The notes below the pieces were generated by a model. The model had not been told where the DNA came from and made no database searches. It saw only the letters and a program-made list of their open reading frames with translations. From NCBI GenBank assembly GCA_963932145.1, contig OZ010571.1, positions 156,641,046 through 156,705,045 of the forward strand: a DNA stretch of 64,000 nucleotides, written 5' to 3'. The first letter of the stretch is position 1, and each line of letters begins with the position of its first letter. Both the position numbers and the translations under genes were made by a program. This document shows, piece after piece, positions 1 through 10,566 of this stretch. The stretch comes from Acanthosepion lycidas. Its lineage: Eukaryota > Mollusca > Cephalopoda > Sepiida > Sepiidae.

Positions 1-510
1 CATATATGTATATACGTGTATGTGTATATGTGCATATATGCACATATACACGTATATACATATATGTATATACGTGTATATGTGCATATATATATATGTA
101 TATGTATATACGTGTATATGTGCATATATATATATGTATATGTATATACGTGTATATGTGCATATATATATATGTATATGTATATACGTGTATATGTGCA
201 TATATATATATGTATATGTATATACGTGTATATGTGCATATATATATATGTATATGTATATACGTGTATATGTGCATATATATATATGTATATGTATATA
301 CGTGTATATGTGCATATATATATATGTATATGTATATACGTGTATATGTGCATATATATATATGTATATGTATATACGTGTATATGTGCATATATATATA
401 TGTATATGTATATACGTGTATGTGTATATGTGCATATATATATATATGTATATGTATATACGTGTATGTGTATATGTGCATATATATATATATATATGTA
501 TATATATCTG
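1..510. repeat. 38-bp AT-rich minisatellite
   Basis: A 38-bp unit of alternating purine/pyrimidine sequence repeats head to tail. The landmark CGTG recurs at exactly 38-bp spacing at 73, 111, 149, 187, 225, 263, 301, 339, 377 and 415, then at 461 (a 46-bp step), after which the array dissolves into (TA)n near 500. All three forward frames stay open across it and read as Tyr/Ile/Val/Cys strings; this follows from the 38-bp period and absence of stops, not from coding. The window begins inside the array, so its full length is unknown. Confidence 0.95.
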
Positions 511-1199
511 CGAATTCATATTATTCCAATAATTCATTTCTTAGACGAAATTCCGACTGCCGTTGAAAATTTTAATAAACGAAATCGAAATCCAGAGAGA
601 GCAAATAAAAACACCACAACCTTCTTTTATAAAATGTTGACGTCGATATAAATATATCTGAAAATCAATCAATTGGAAAGGCATCTTTATGTTTGACTGA
701 ACATTCATGAAAGTTCGATTGAAATCAATATTTTTACCTTAACTTTTGGTTTTATCCAAATGAAAATAAGAAATGATGGTAATAAATGTTTTTCTTTCTT
801 CATTTTTCTTTTTTTTTTTTGTTTCTTTTTTTAATAGAATTTTGCTTCCTCGAAAATCAGGGAAAAACGTTTGGCTTAGCGATGAAATGAATGTGTCAAG
901 AATCCGAAAGAAATAAAGAAAGAATTATAAAACGAAAATAATTTCTCCTCCGATTAAAACGATTGGTTTCGTGTGTGTGCAACGGGAAATGGCTGCAAAT
1001 ATATCTATACATGCCTGTACGTATGCACGTATATGGACGACATAAGTATAGGGCCTGTTGAAGGGAGGAAGATCATGTTGCTCGAGTCTTTCAACTACTT
1101 GAAATGCAGACCAGCATTCAAGATCCAGGATATAAATCGAACTCTAACACGGACTTCAACTATTTTAACCACAAAGAAGATTTGCATGCGTCAAACATC

Positions 1200-1200
<1 letters not shown>
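511..1200. other. No gene seen
   Basis: AT-rich sequence with homopolymer runs near 800-835. No splice-flanked exon, transposon motif or RNA gene was recognised. Confidence 0.5.

Positions 1201-1245
<45 letters not shown>
1201..1245. repeat. (TA)n microsatellite
   Basis: Uninterrupted TA dinucleotides, followed by a short TG-rich tract. The flanks are not a recognised element. Confidence 0.95.
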
Positions 1246-1247
<2 letters not shown>

Positions 1248-1885
1248 GTGTGTTTATGTGTGTGTGCTGAGTCCTGAAAATCTTGGTAATCCGTATGGAT
1301 AATCCCAAGGAGGCCAGACAATTTTAAGGTTCCATAATTTATTTCCCCAGGGATCTTCTTGTTCCCTGAATCATCAGACCTCACTTCCAAGTATGAAAAA
1401 ATGAATTTAAATTAACACTTTTGGAGGGTAATATTCAACCGATGTAAACTGATATAGAGAGGGGTGAGAGATTGTGTAACAGACATGGTCGAAATTAGAG
1501 AGGAAAGGGGGAGATAGTAATGATTTTAAATTTATTTTTATTACAATACTTAATAGAGAGGAAGGGGGATAATGATAAGTCAACTCACCGGAAATGATTT
1601 AAAAATGAAGAAAAAGGGAAAAGTAAAGACTTAAGAAGTAAGATTTAGGGTTTTAAAGGAAGGAGAGAAAGAGAGGGGGAGAGAAAAATTGGGAGATTAA
1701 GAAAATTAATGCATGTGGGCATATCGTTGTGTATATATAAACATGTTTTCATTATTATTATTACAAATATTTTAAATTTATCAAATACATGGTCTTTATT
1801 TTATGCACCATTTTATTTAATTTGTAGCATCCATTATTATTTGACTGACTAAAAATCAGTATGATCATAGTTAATGCTGGATGAC
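1246..1885. other. No gene seen
   Basis: Contains a purine-rich stretch (about 1455-1690, many GAGAG and GGGG runs) but no coding or element signature that I can support. Confidence 0.5.
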
Positions 1886-1889
1886 GATA

Positions 1890-2035
1890 ATCTGTTTCGT
1901 GGATTGCTTGACGATTGTCTAAGCATGAAAGAGACTGTCGCCATCAACTGTTGATATCTATGTCCACACTGTTTATATTTACATAGGCTCTATCTATGAT
2001 ATTGAGAATTTCTCTTATATCATAACTTAAAAACT
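1890..2035 (+). repeat. Interspersed repeat P, copy 1
   Basis: Shares an ordered set of short blocks with 6131-6225 and 37500-37600: a TCTAAGCATAAAA-like block, a GACTGTCGCC-like block, GTGTTGA-like sequence, then TTTACATACGCTCTATCT-like sequence and GATATTGAG. Here it is in single orientation; the other two loci have facing copies. I cannot assign the family to a known class. Confidence 0.5.
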
Positions 2036-2089
2036 GAAGCGATAAGTTCACCTATCGCTAGGTTCAAACTCCTCCCCTGTCTTTTGAAC

Positions 2090-2215
2090 AAGAGTAGAGA
2101 TTTATCCCTTGCTTCCTTTTAGCATTGGGTTTCTTGTTCCTTCTAAAGACTTTTTCATTCTTGCATCTTACTGTCATTATCGCTTTGCTTGGGGTCAATT
2201 GAGTAATATATATAT
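2090..2215 (+). repeat. Possible LINE 3' tail
   Basis: The end of this stretch (CTTGCATCT..., then TTTGCTTGGGGT) resembles the 3' end of the jockey-like LINE at 33450-33490 (CCTTGCTTGGGGTGAAATG). Only a short tail is present, without readable coding sequence, so the call rests on one short match. Confidence 0.3.
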
Positions 2216-3050
2216 GTGCGCTCAATCACTGATGATAGTATGAAGCTGACATATTAATAAATTTGGAGATGCAGTAATTATACTTATATAGCCTGATGAG
2301 CGAATAACTGTGCCAATAACGCTTACCTTGTGTTTAATTTTAATCGAAATATGTATTCCCTTAAACCATCTTCAAGCGTGCTTTAACACTAAGCTACAAG
2401 AAGCTATATCAGCAAAGCATGTTTTAATTATCGTATATAAAAAATGCTCATTTTTCAATGAAAATTTTCGAAACCTATAGCTGCTAAAATTTATTTTTGT
2501 CTACGAAACAAAAAAAGAAGGTATTTTTCAATCCAATATTACTACTTGTTGCTATACACGTGATATTTAGAGGCGTCACGTGTTTGAGTAGGCTTAGTAA
2601 AATTAATGTATGCAATCCTAGAGATCCTAGATTTCTACCTAGAAAAACATTTTCATTTTCCTTAGTAAGACTTTCGATCTCTGGGTCGGTGGATATCAAT
2701 TTCATTCTTGTTTTTTTAAACATCATTTGTACCCACTGAAAAAAAGGATTATAGCAACAACAACAAAAAAACACTCTTTTTATTTAAAATTAGTGAACTA
2801 AGTCAATTTTTTCTTGTATTATTTTACAATGAACGAAGTGAAGTTATGATTAAACGAGTTGAAAAAGAAACAACATTGCTAATCTATACACTAAATAGAA
2901 AAGATTTTTACCCTTGAATAACTGAAACTATGCTAGATAAAGTTATTTTAATAGCTCATTTATTGAACAACAAAGTCGCTTTGCTAAAAAATGCACAGAA
3001 GGAATTTTCGACGTTACAATGATGGAAGTAAACAAAAATCGAGGTGACAG
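2216..3050. other. No gene seen
   Basis: AT-rich sequence. Open stretches on both strands near 2484-2774 are short and have no recognisable domain. Confidence 0.4.
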
Positions 3051-3054
3051 GCTA

Positions 3055-3440
3055 TACCCACCACACACTACTACTACAACTATGCCCCTCTTGATTCCTT
3101 TGGGAACATAGGGACGCGGTTCCTCTTCAGCTCGGTCCATGTCGTGCCGGCAGCCTTCACCTCTGCGTCGACACTTCTGCGCCATGTGTGTTTTGGTCGA
3201 TCCACTTTTCGCTTCCCTTGTGGATTTCAGTCAAGGCCTTCTTGGAGACACTAGAAGCAAACTTGGGGAATGTGTGGCCGATCCATTTCCGTTTCTTGAT
3301 ATCCATCTCCATTGGGGCTTGTCTGGTTCCGTCCCACAGTTGGTCGTTGGAGACGACTTCTGGCCACCTGATATTGAGGATGTTTCCGAGACATCGGTTG
3401 GTAAATGTCTGAAGTTTGTGGATGTTGGTCTTGGTTAACC
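3055..3440 (-). mobile_element. RTE-type LINE, C-terminal reverse-transcriptase fragment
   Basis: Read on the minus strand, the sequence encodes a stretch characteristic of the C-terminal end of RTE-clade LINE proteins: KLQTFTNRCLGNILNIRW, then EVVSNDQLWDGTRQAP, then KKRKWIGHTFPKFASSVSK, followed after a frame change by a segment like RRSVDAEVKAAGMTWTELKR. The family normally reads 'FxNxCLRxILxIRWPDxxSNxxLWxxT' followed by 'RxxWxWIGHxLRK'. Only the last roughly 120 codons remain, with at least one frame change, so this is a dead, 5'-truncated copy. The opposite strand also has open frames here, which I regard as shadows. Family recognition is from memory of the motif, not from a search. Confidence 0.8.
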
Positions 3441-3519
3441 GCTAGTTTTCTGAGCTACATGTACTAAGCAAAATTAATAATATAATCCCCTACAAGGACG
3501 ATGATCTCATAAGAAACTG

Positions 3520-3837
3520 AAACAGACACAAAGACTGAAAACGAATCACAAAGCAATTTCAAAATATAGAGTTTGAAATGGATATAAAACCAACTTTAAT
3601 AGTAGATTTCCTAAACGTCACATTCAACCTCAAAAATATACATAACCATGTATAAACCACTTTCTATATAAACAGCGTCCAATCACCTGCTCTCATTATT
3701 GTCAATCAACAAAATCTCACAATCAACATTACGTTATCTAACAATTCTTCCAATGAAACCATCTTGAACGAAGCTCAAAATAATTATGAAACCACTCTAA
3801 GAGATAATGAATTTTTGCCAGCAAAAGTAAAAGAGTA
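3520..3837 (+). mobile_element. Penelope-like element, part 1 (RT C-terminal region)
   Basis: The forward translation reads EMDIKPTLIVDFLNVTFNLKN and on through blocks matching the end of a PLE reverse transcriptase ('VDFLDVTFNL', 'YINxxSNHPPxIIxQLP', 'LSxNxxIFNxAxxxYExALxxSGF'). Several stops interrupt it. The copy breaks off at the left edge of a mariner transposon and resumes at about 4805, so the two parts are one older PLE split by a younger insertion. Confidence 0.7.
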
Positions 3838-4770
3838 AGCGTCGGAACTGCGGGAAAAAAAATTCAGAAGTTTTAGTTGGATCGTGCTCCAGGTCTTTGA
3901 ACGGTCAAAAAAGTGGTTTGGCACATTTCGCCAGGTTAATTTTAAACTAAACGATCAACCACGTTCCAAACGAGCATCCTATGTCGATGAAGACGTTCTG
4001 CTTGTCATCGTGGAGAGTAAACCAAAGATTTCCAAGGAAGAAATTGCTAAGAATTTGAAAATCGTTATCGCAAGTGCCTTTTGCCATTTGAAGAGACTTT
4101 GATTCATTTCCAAACTTGATACGTCGGTGCCACATTATTTGACGAAACGGAACAAACTTGGGTGTATTTCTGTGGCGATCTCTTTGCTACAAAAAGGACA
4201 AAATTGTGAGAGGCGATGAAAAATGGAAAGTTTATAATAACGTCCGACGCAAACGGAGCGGGAAACAAGAATTCGAATTTGCAGAAACCGTGGCCAAAGC
4301 GGGTTTGCATCCAATGAAGATGGTGCTGTGCGTTTGGTGGGACTACAGAGGAATAATTCACTTTTTCTTACAGTCGGTGTAAGAAGAATTATGAAGCAGC
4401 ATTGCAGCCGATTCACCAATTTCAATGCAGCTATTCAAGAAAAACTGCCGATTTTTGGCAAATCGAAAATGTGACATTTTCCACTCTGACAACACAAGAC
4501 CGCATATTGCAAAACAGACCTTGCAGAAACTTAGAGTTGAAATGGGACCCCCACCCTCCAATACTCAACGTATTCTTCAGACTTTGTTCTAGTCTATACA
4601 GAACAATTTTAATGATAAAAATTTGACTCTGTACAGTCAATAGCAAAGTACCTAATAACCTTCTTCCAAAAAATATACGATGTTTCTACGAAAATAGCAG
4701 AAGCCTGTAGAACGATGGGTGACAGTTGTTAAAACAATGGAGACTAATATTTTTTGTGGGTATGTAAAAT
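3838..4770 (+). mobile_element. mariner transposon remnant (DD34D-type transposase)
   Basis: Successive frames give mariner transposase in order. An N-terminal DNA-binding part (KKWFGTFRQVNFKLNDQPRS, then VDEDVLLVIVESKPKISKEE and a helix ending HLKRL) is followed by the first catalytic aspartate in DEKWKVYNN with RRKRSGKQ, then KAGLHPMKMVLCVWWDYRG, and the second aspartate in HSDNTRPHIAKQTLQKL. The C-terminal block resembling 'FFQKIYD..' and 'RWVTVVK' lies around 4660-4740. The expected third-D block (HPPYSPD) is only partly readable. At least three frame changes make it inactive. It sits inside a PLE copy, so it is the younger of the two. Terminal inverted repeats could not be delimited. Confidence 0.85.
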
Positions 4771-4804
4771 TTTGTTTTTAATTTTGTAATCAGGAATTAA
4801 ATTT

Positions 4805-5420
4805 TGCAGTGATTTAATACAGTTTAACCCACAGTACAACAAAAACGTAAAATCAAACGTAGTCAAAGAATTCATTGAATTCCTCTACAAACACCCCCTC
4901 CCACGCATCAAGCACTCTCCACACACTATTCAACAGAAACACATCAAAATTCAGCTACAGTTGAATTGGAAACATGACACAACTAATAAAAAGGTACAAC
5001 AGGAAAATAACCAACAAATCACCCACACCAACCAAACACACCTGTAACTGCATGAATGTCCCTTAAACGGCAATTACCTTCAAAACAATAGAATATACCA
5101 GGCCACTCTAAAATTGTCAAATAACGAAGGAGTAACTTGAAACAGAGAAACTACGCATATAAAACATCTGTTAACAGTAGTAAATACGATAATAGTACAA
5201 GACTCTCTTAACATATATGAGAATTTAAAAACAAATTCATAAGCAAACCAAAAATGTCATGAAAAATTAAAAAAAAAACACACACCAATCTACAACAAGA
5301 ACTATAAAAGCTATAAAATTTGCCTCAAGGAGGAAATAGTTCTAACCTTCCCAGACCAAAACAAAAATTACTAAATATAAGTGCAGAACTTTTCAGAGTA
5401 CACTGAAAACAGAAAACTAA
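4805..5420 (+). mobile_element. Penelope-like element, part 2 (region leading into GIY-YIG and C terminus)
   Basis: It resumes with FNPQYNKNVKSNVVKEFIEF, then LHECPLNGNYLQNNRIYQAT, equivalent to the PLE blocks 'FNPPFSxNVKTNIGxxFLxL' and 'CPLNGxCLxxNIVYxAxV', which lead into the GIY-YIG endonuclease. Further on, YKSYKICLKEEI with a decayed 'LLNKRSELxSTCRH' region marks the element's C terminus. Frames are broken and the GIY-YIG core itself is badly degraded. It continues part 1 at 3520-3837 across the mariner insertion. Confidence 0.7.
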
Positions 5421-5985
5421 AAAGCTAATATCTTGTAAATCATCACTATGAAAAATGCAAATATATGTATTATATACAACACAGATTTTGTAAGATACTT
5501 TTTTGCAAATACCTTAAACAAAATAAGCAAATAAGATAATTCCCGCCAAAAAATAAGAAAAAATAAATAAAATAGAATAAAGAATAAAAAATAAATTAAT
5601 TAGATAATTAAGGAAATAAATAAATAATAATAATAATAAACGAATGAATAAACTGTTCAAAGCATAATTAAGTTTAATAATAGTAGTAGTAGTAGTAGTA
5701 ATAATGAATAATAATAAACAGTAGCGGATAATTAATGAATAAATACAAAATGCACTGAATTGATTTGAAAGTTAGCAAATAACTACATACAATAAGTATA
5801 AAATAATCGCTTTCTGGCCCATCATTAGCCAACAGAATAATTAAAAAATAACCGTTTCCACTATTCAAAAGCCGTTAGAATAACACAGCCGGAAATAACT
5901 GGCCTTGCTACCTATAACGCCACAATCGACTAACATATATGAATGACCTTAAGATTGCGGTAAAGAATCAAACATACTGTCGCCT
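5421..5985. other. No gene seen; (AAT)n-rich
   Basis: Very AT-rich, with imperfect AAT/TAA trinucleotide runs (about 5560-5720) and a short TAG run near 5680. No element or exon recognised. Confidence 0.5.
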
Positions 5986-6059
5986 TTCGGTGTTGACATC
6001 ACTAGTCACATTTTTTTAGATTTATACACGCTCTATCCCGGATAATGAGCGATTTTTAA

Positions 6060-6201
6060 CATATACAAGTGAACATTGAAGTCAACACTCAGAGGCGACA
6101 GGCTGTTTTATGCTAGACGAAATCATCAGGCCTGATGATTTCGTCTAGCATAAAACAGCCTGTCGTCTCTGAGTGTTGACTTCAATGTTCACTTATATAT
6201 T
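6060..6201. repeat. Near-perfect 71-bp palindrome made of two facing P repeats
   Basis: The sequence is an inverted repeat with no spacer, centred between 6130 and 6131 at CATCAGG|CCTGATG. Arms 6060-6130 and 6131-6201 differ at only a few positions by eye. Each arm is part of repeat P (blocks shared with 1890-2035 and 37462-37600). P sequence continues outward on both sides (CGCTCTATC blocks near 6038 and 6206). A structure without a spacer would extrude as a cruciform or be transcribed as a long hairpin. Confidence 0.9.
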
Positions 6202-6509
6202 TACATACGCTCTATCTCTGATATTGACGTCTTTACCCCATAAATATAGCATACTTAAAACTATATTTCTTTATATATATATAAATTTCTAAAGAAGTGA
6301 TTTTTGTTAATCATTAATGCGAGAGATTTTATTACTTAAACGTTATCTTTAGTGAATATCCATATCAACTAAGATCTGCTGGATAATAAATAAAAATTCA
6401 ACTTTTCTTTAGAAATTGTTTCGTTTGTGTTAGGAAACGAAACTGAACTGATACGAATGTTTCGGAAGTTTGAAAAAGATTTATAAAGTTTATTCAACTT
6501 GATCGCCAA

Positions 6510-6655
6510 CACTCTCTATGGCCGAAACGGCACGTCGAATCTAATGACCGTTTTTTTCTTACCGAAGGGGACCCAGATTCGAGCCCTACCAGAGAGCACA
6601 TTAATAAGCTATCTCAAATATTCAGGCCGGAGATGAAAATAAATAAATAAATACA
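6510..6655 (+). repeat. tRNA-derived SINE with AAAT tail
   Basis: A box-A-like stretch (TGGCCGAAACGGCA) is followed about 60 bp later by a box-B-like GATTCGAGCCC, then a short body and a terminal (AAAT)n tract. This is the architecture of a tRNA-headed SINE. It differs in sequence from the other SINE families in the window, and only one copy was found. Confidence 0.55.
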
Positions 6656-7049
6656 CCATCTAATAAATAAACAGAGCGTCTACTCAAATATGGGTATCCA
6701 TTAAAAATACTGTTTAAGTAACAAAATATATGTGTATATATTTATGTATATATATGCCTATACAAATATCGACATTTCTCTGTATGAGAGATAAAAAAAA
6801 AGTTCGCTACAAAAGATAGAAAGTTATGAAGAGTCGTGATCACCCACTTCCTGATAGGACGCTGCACATTGAAGATAAAAATTCACAGTTCGATACACTT
6901 CCTAAAATCAGACCGAACATCAGAATCTTTTTTTTTATAAGGAATTCTTGGTGGGGCAGTGTACTTTTCAAAACACACACACACACACATGTATGTATGC
7001 ATGTATATAATATGTATATATATATATTGAAAACATGCTTGCACTTAGG

Positions 7050-7093
7050 TTCCTCGACTAGTTTCGGCCAGCATGGCCATCATCAGGAAAAAA
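7050..7093 (-). ncRNA. Hammerhead-ribozyme-like motif (PLE type)
   Basis: Reading the minus strand: CTGATGA, a T, then stem II GGCC closed by ATGCT onto GGCC, then GAAA, then C-TA-G and TC. This matches the invariant hammerhead core (CUGANGA...GAAA...UH) with a 4-bp stem II and a minimal stem III. Sequence just outside (TTTTTTC before, GAGGAA after) could form stem I. Very short stem III is known from PLE-borne hammerheads. Folding was done by eye only, and activity is untested. Confidence 0.5.
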
Positions 7094-7388
7094 ATCCCTG
7101 CTTGTTAATAGTAGTGGACTACAGGAGTGAATGAGTGTTTCTGAAGTAAGTGAACTTTATCTGTAGTTATCATTTGCTTTTTATCGTTAATTTCGGTCAG
7201 TCCTTTCATCGGCCTCTTTCAAATTGGTTTTAAGATAGAGAATGGGAGATTCCTGACTTTCAGAATTCCCCCATTGTTTATTTTGACAGTTTTATTGGTT
7301 TCTGGTAATTGGATGTCTGTTAAGTGTATGTTATCTCTTAGTTCTTTGGGAGTGTGTGTGATGTGTTTATTTGCATATATTAGTATGA

Positions 7389-7424
<36 letters not shown>
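7389..7424. repeat. (GT)n microsatellite
   Basis: Uninterrupted GT dinucleotides inside the PLE-like segment. Confidence 0.95.
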
Positions 7425-7428
<4 letters not shown>

Positions 7429-7581
7429 ATAACTGTGAGACCTCAACACCTCTGTAACCATGCCTGTCTTGTGTTGGTGAGAAATGTGGGTAGGGCTTGA
7501 TTTATGAGGTTATATATTAATACTATAGAAGTATTTTGAGGCGCAAAACCTATTTGTCTTCATGTTTCTCTAATGTTATCT

Positions 7582-7584
<3 letters not shown>

Positions 7585-7612
<28 letters not shown>

Positions 7613-7629
7613 TGAGAGAGAGAGAGAGA
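7585..7629. repeat. (TA)n followed by (GA)n
   Basis: TA tract 7585-7611 running directly into a GA tract at 7613-7629. Confidence 0.95.
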
Positions 7630-7852
7630 TGAAAAGATATTTGTAAAAATATATGCTTGATATTTATATTTACATGTCTTGAAAAGTGTGCGTATATAAG
7701 TGTTTATATAACATTTATTTGTATGTTTCTACAAGAGTTAATAAGTCCGCGTCATGATACGTAATTATTAAATTAATTTTTGATGTAAGCTTTTCATTCT
7801 ATAGTGTTGTATGTTATTATCATTCATTGCGAAATTACATGCATTGACAAGG

Positions 7853-8354
7853 ATGTCCGTCCTGGATATGACGATAAACTACATCCGCGTCCTGGGTAAG
7901 ACAAACTGTCCAACAGCAAGGCCTCTGATCAGGAGGCTTCGAGGAGCGTGGAACCTCCTCTTAATTGTTGGTGTTCCCATTTCCACCCTGACCCGCGGTG
8001 GCAGCACCTGTTAGGGTATAAGCAAATAGCTAACCTCGAAACTGAGGTAAAAAGCATTATGAAAGTGTAAAAATAGGTTTTAATACCAGAAATACTTTTA
8101 AAAAAATATTACCAGAAGTAAATTTTTGAAGAAAAATATTACCAGCAATACGTTTTTGAAAAAATATTACCAGCAATACATTTTTTTAAATAATGTTACC
8201 AGCTATACATTTCTGAGGAAAAAAATATTAACAGAAATAGATTTTTGACAAAACAAAAATATTACCAGGAAAAAAAAAAAGTTGTCGGCATTAAATGACC
8301 GACTGAGGTTGATATGCCGTAAAACAAAACAAAACAAACCAAACCAAACCAAGG
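7853..8354 (-). repeat. R repeat, copy 1
   Basis: A full-looking minus-strand copy of a modular repeat. In its own orientation it has: (GGTTT)n and (GTTTT)n; GGCATATCAACCTCAGT-like head; several 30-45 bp units built on 'CTGGTAATATTTTT'; a block ACCTATTTTTACACTTT-like; then a G+C-richer block (CCGCGGGTCAGGGTGG); AACACCAACAATTAAGAGG; and the tail CCTCCTGATCAGAGGCC followed by GTAGTTTATCGTCATATCC. No protein is encoded. Four other copies are in the window. The class is unknown. Confidence 0.8.
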
Positions 8355-8378
8355 ATGGAAAATATGTTGTGTAAAATA

Positions 8379-8380
<2 letters not shown>

Positions 8381-8419
<39 letters not shown>
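8381..8419. repeat. Poly(T) run
   Basis: Thirty-nine consecutive T on the plus strand, next to the (GGTTT) end of R copy 1. Confidence 0.95.
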
Positions 8420-8421
<2 letters not shown>

Positions 8422-8780
8422 CATTAGGCTCCGAACTGATTGATATGCTTATGTATACAATCGAATTATCTACTTCTATAATATGTGTGAATGTGTAGTG
8501 TGAGAATCTTCCAGATATATTTCTGTGCATCTATCGGAATTTAAGAATCAAAGTCTGTTTATTTATTATAATTCTTGTCCAAATGGCAGAATTGAAAAAA
8601 CATGATATTAATAATTCAGAAGCGAAAATATTAAAAGAACGACTGATATTTTGATTTCACTGACAAATGAAGTGAAAGACGCAAAATATGGGGGTGGGCG
8701 ATTTTCGCGAGAGAAAATTGGATATGGAGTTGTTTTTTCTTTTTTTTTCTTTCCATGTTGGCGCTTAATTTGCCGATATT

Positions 8781-8866
8781 CCAATTCGCTGTACATGGTT
8801 TGTTCGGAGAGCATGCCGCCATTCCAATTCGCTGTACATGGTTTGTTCGGAGAGCATGCCGCCATT
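8781..8866 (+). repeat. Exact 43-bp tandem duplication
   Basis: Units 8781-8823 and 8824-8866 are identical (each starts CCAATTCGCTGTACATGG and ends GCATGCCGCCATT). They are more G+C-rich than their surroundings. No further copies in the window. Confidence 0.95.
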
Positions 8867-8869
8867 TGG

Positions 8870-10560
8870 AATATCCTGTGAACCGGTTGCGCGGTTTTTC
8901 AACATGTTACTAAAGAGATGGGTTTAAATATCTTATTAAAGAAAATCATTTTTACCTTCTATCGTTTTGAAGGCACGTCAACGCAAAGCAATTAAAAACA
9001 AACAAAATAAAGGCTAGAAAAATAAACCGCCCTGGTATCCAAATATTGACAAGTGTTATATTATGGAATAATTGACCTTGCTAGCCTTTTAACGAATTTT
9101 TGCATTTATTCGAATTAAAAAATAAGGTAACAAAAACAAACTTACATTGGGTCACCTTCACTCGCTCTGTTCTATTTTTTCTTTTTTTTTTTTTCATATT
9201 TTGCTACTGACGTCGATCGTTACTGAGACAAACCTCCTTGATTATGGATCAAGTTTTTCTCAAAGGCACTGTCGAAGTTAGCTCCTCCTTAATTCCCCAA
9301 TTATCACTAGGGGTCACTCTCCCTATACTATAAATACTGGGCGACTTCTCACCTTGCATCTCAGTGGACACATTTAAAAATGTAATCTCTCGTAGAGATG
9401 AGCGTTTTCGCCCACTTGGGGGAAAACGCAATTAAACACACATACACGTACGTACGAACATTCATCATAATACAAACTCTTTACGTTCACTCACACACGC
9501 AAATGTTGATGTCTTTGTCACTTGTAAATTTTTTGTTTAATTTGTTGACATATATATATATATCGGTCTTGTTTGTTTTCTTTACATTTCTTTATGGTTG
9601 ATTTAAATTTCTAAATTCGCCATGTTCTTGTAGTGGACCTTCTTCTAGCTGGAATAAACAGCACGTGTTTCTAATAGAACAACACTCAAATCCATCCGGC
9701 CCCCTCCAACATGAACACAAATATTCTCTCGTTTTCTTTGCTTGACGTGTAGGACGATAAATAATGTTTTTATCGGTGAATATTAGTTTATTTCTTACAG
9801 TCACAATCGTTGTTAACGAAGTATATACGATTTTTAAAATCGTGGAAAACCAGAAAAGAGGGTAATGTAATCGACAAATAAAAGAAAAAAAAAACCTTCG
9901 TTTAATTTTCCAACTCTCGTAACAAATATGGGTCGATACGCTAATCACCAAATCTCTTGCTTTCTTACAAAATTCATTCGGGACCATTATGATGATTTCC
10001 GATATTTCAATAATTCAAAGCAATAAATTCTGACAGTTCAATATCGAATTCCATATTATTTTTTTTCTTTATTCAAACACCGAGTCTGATCAATGACACC
10101 GGATATTGAACGTATTTGATCGGTAATATTTTGGTACATCAAGAACATTCAGATGGTCTAACCAGTTTCCATGAAATCAATAAATGTGTGACCCATATGC
10201 TCATGAAGCATTGTAAAGACTTGATATTAAAACGCACAGATTTAATATCACTTCGGCAGAATGTTTCATTGGAGACACATTTTTACTATAAATATCTAGA
10301 AATGTCATTATTAATTTTGACTCTTCTTCCTTCCATCGTATGTCTCTATTGATTCTTATTGAAACTGATAAACGGCGTTGTCACAGAAAAACAGGTACCC
10401 AGTGGAATGGGACGCAAGTTCAAATTTCGCCTGTGACTTTTTACGAGTCAATCGATGGTTATATAACGGTCGTAGAACAAACAATGACTTCAACAAAAAA
10501 AAAAAAAGCAAAAATTAAGTTGAAATAAAAATTAATGACAATAATTCCTAATCTGTCTAT
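8870..10560. other. No supported gene
   Basis: Low-complexity patches (T runs near 9175, A runs near 9890) and one open minus-strand stretch of 131 codons at 9592-9987 that includes hydrophobic residues and a Cys-rich end (CSCWRG, FECCSIRNTCC). It has no recognised domain, no clear splice sites and no homologous copy here. A weak box-B-like AAGTTCAAATTTCGC near 10420 could be part of a decayed SINE. Confidence 0.4.
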
Positions 10561-10566
10561 ATCTCT

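Larger units (their letters stand above)
7017..7480 (-). mobile_element. Probable Penelope-like element 3' end
   Basis: On the minus strand this begins at a (CA)n-interrupted coding-like segment, TPKELRDNIHLTDIQLPE then KTVKINNGGILKVRNLPF and SILKPI, and ends with a hammerhead-like core (7050-7093) abutting a (TA)n tract at 7017-7027. That order of C-terminal tail, hammerhead motif and TA tract fits a PLE 3' end, but the coding blocks alone are not diagnostic and it could be another retroelement class. Confidence 0.45.

Noticed and set aside
6-651. Three overlapping forward open frames of up to 211 codons
   Set aside because: They are Tyr/Ile/Val/Cys strings produced by the 38-bp minisatellite, open in every forward frame.
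3139-3438. 99-codon plus-strand open frame
   Set aside because: It is the shadow of the RTE LINE fragment read on the minus strand.
9592-9987. 131-codon minus-strand open frame with a Cys-rich end
   Set aside because: No family match, no splice context and no second copy. Left as unsupported.
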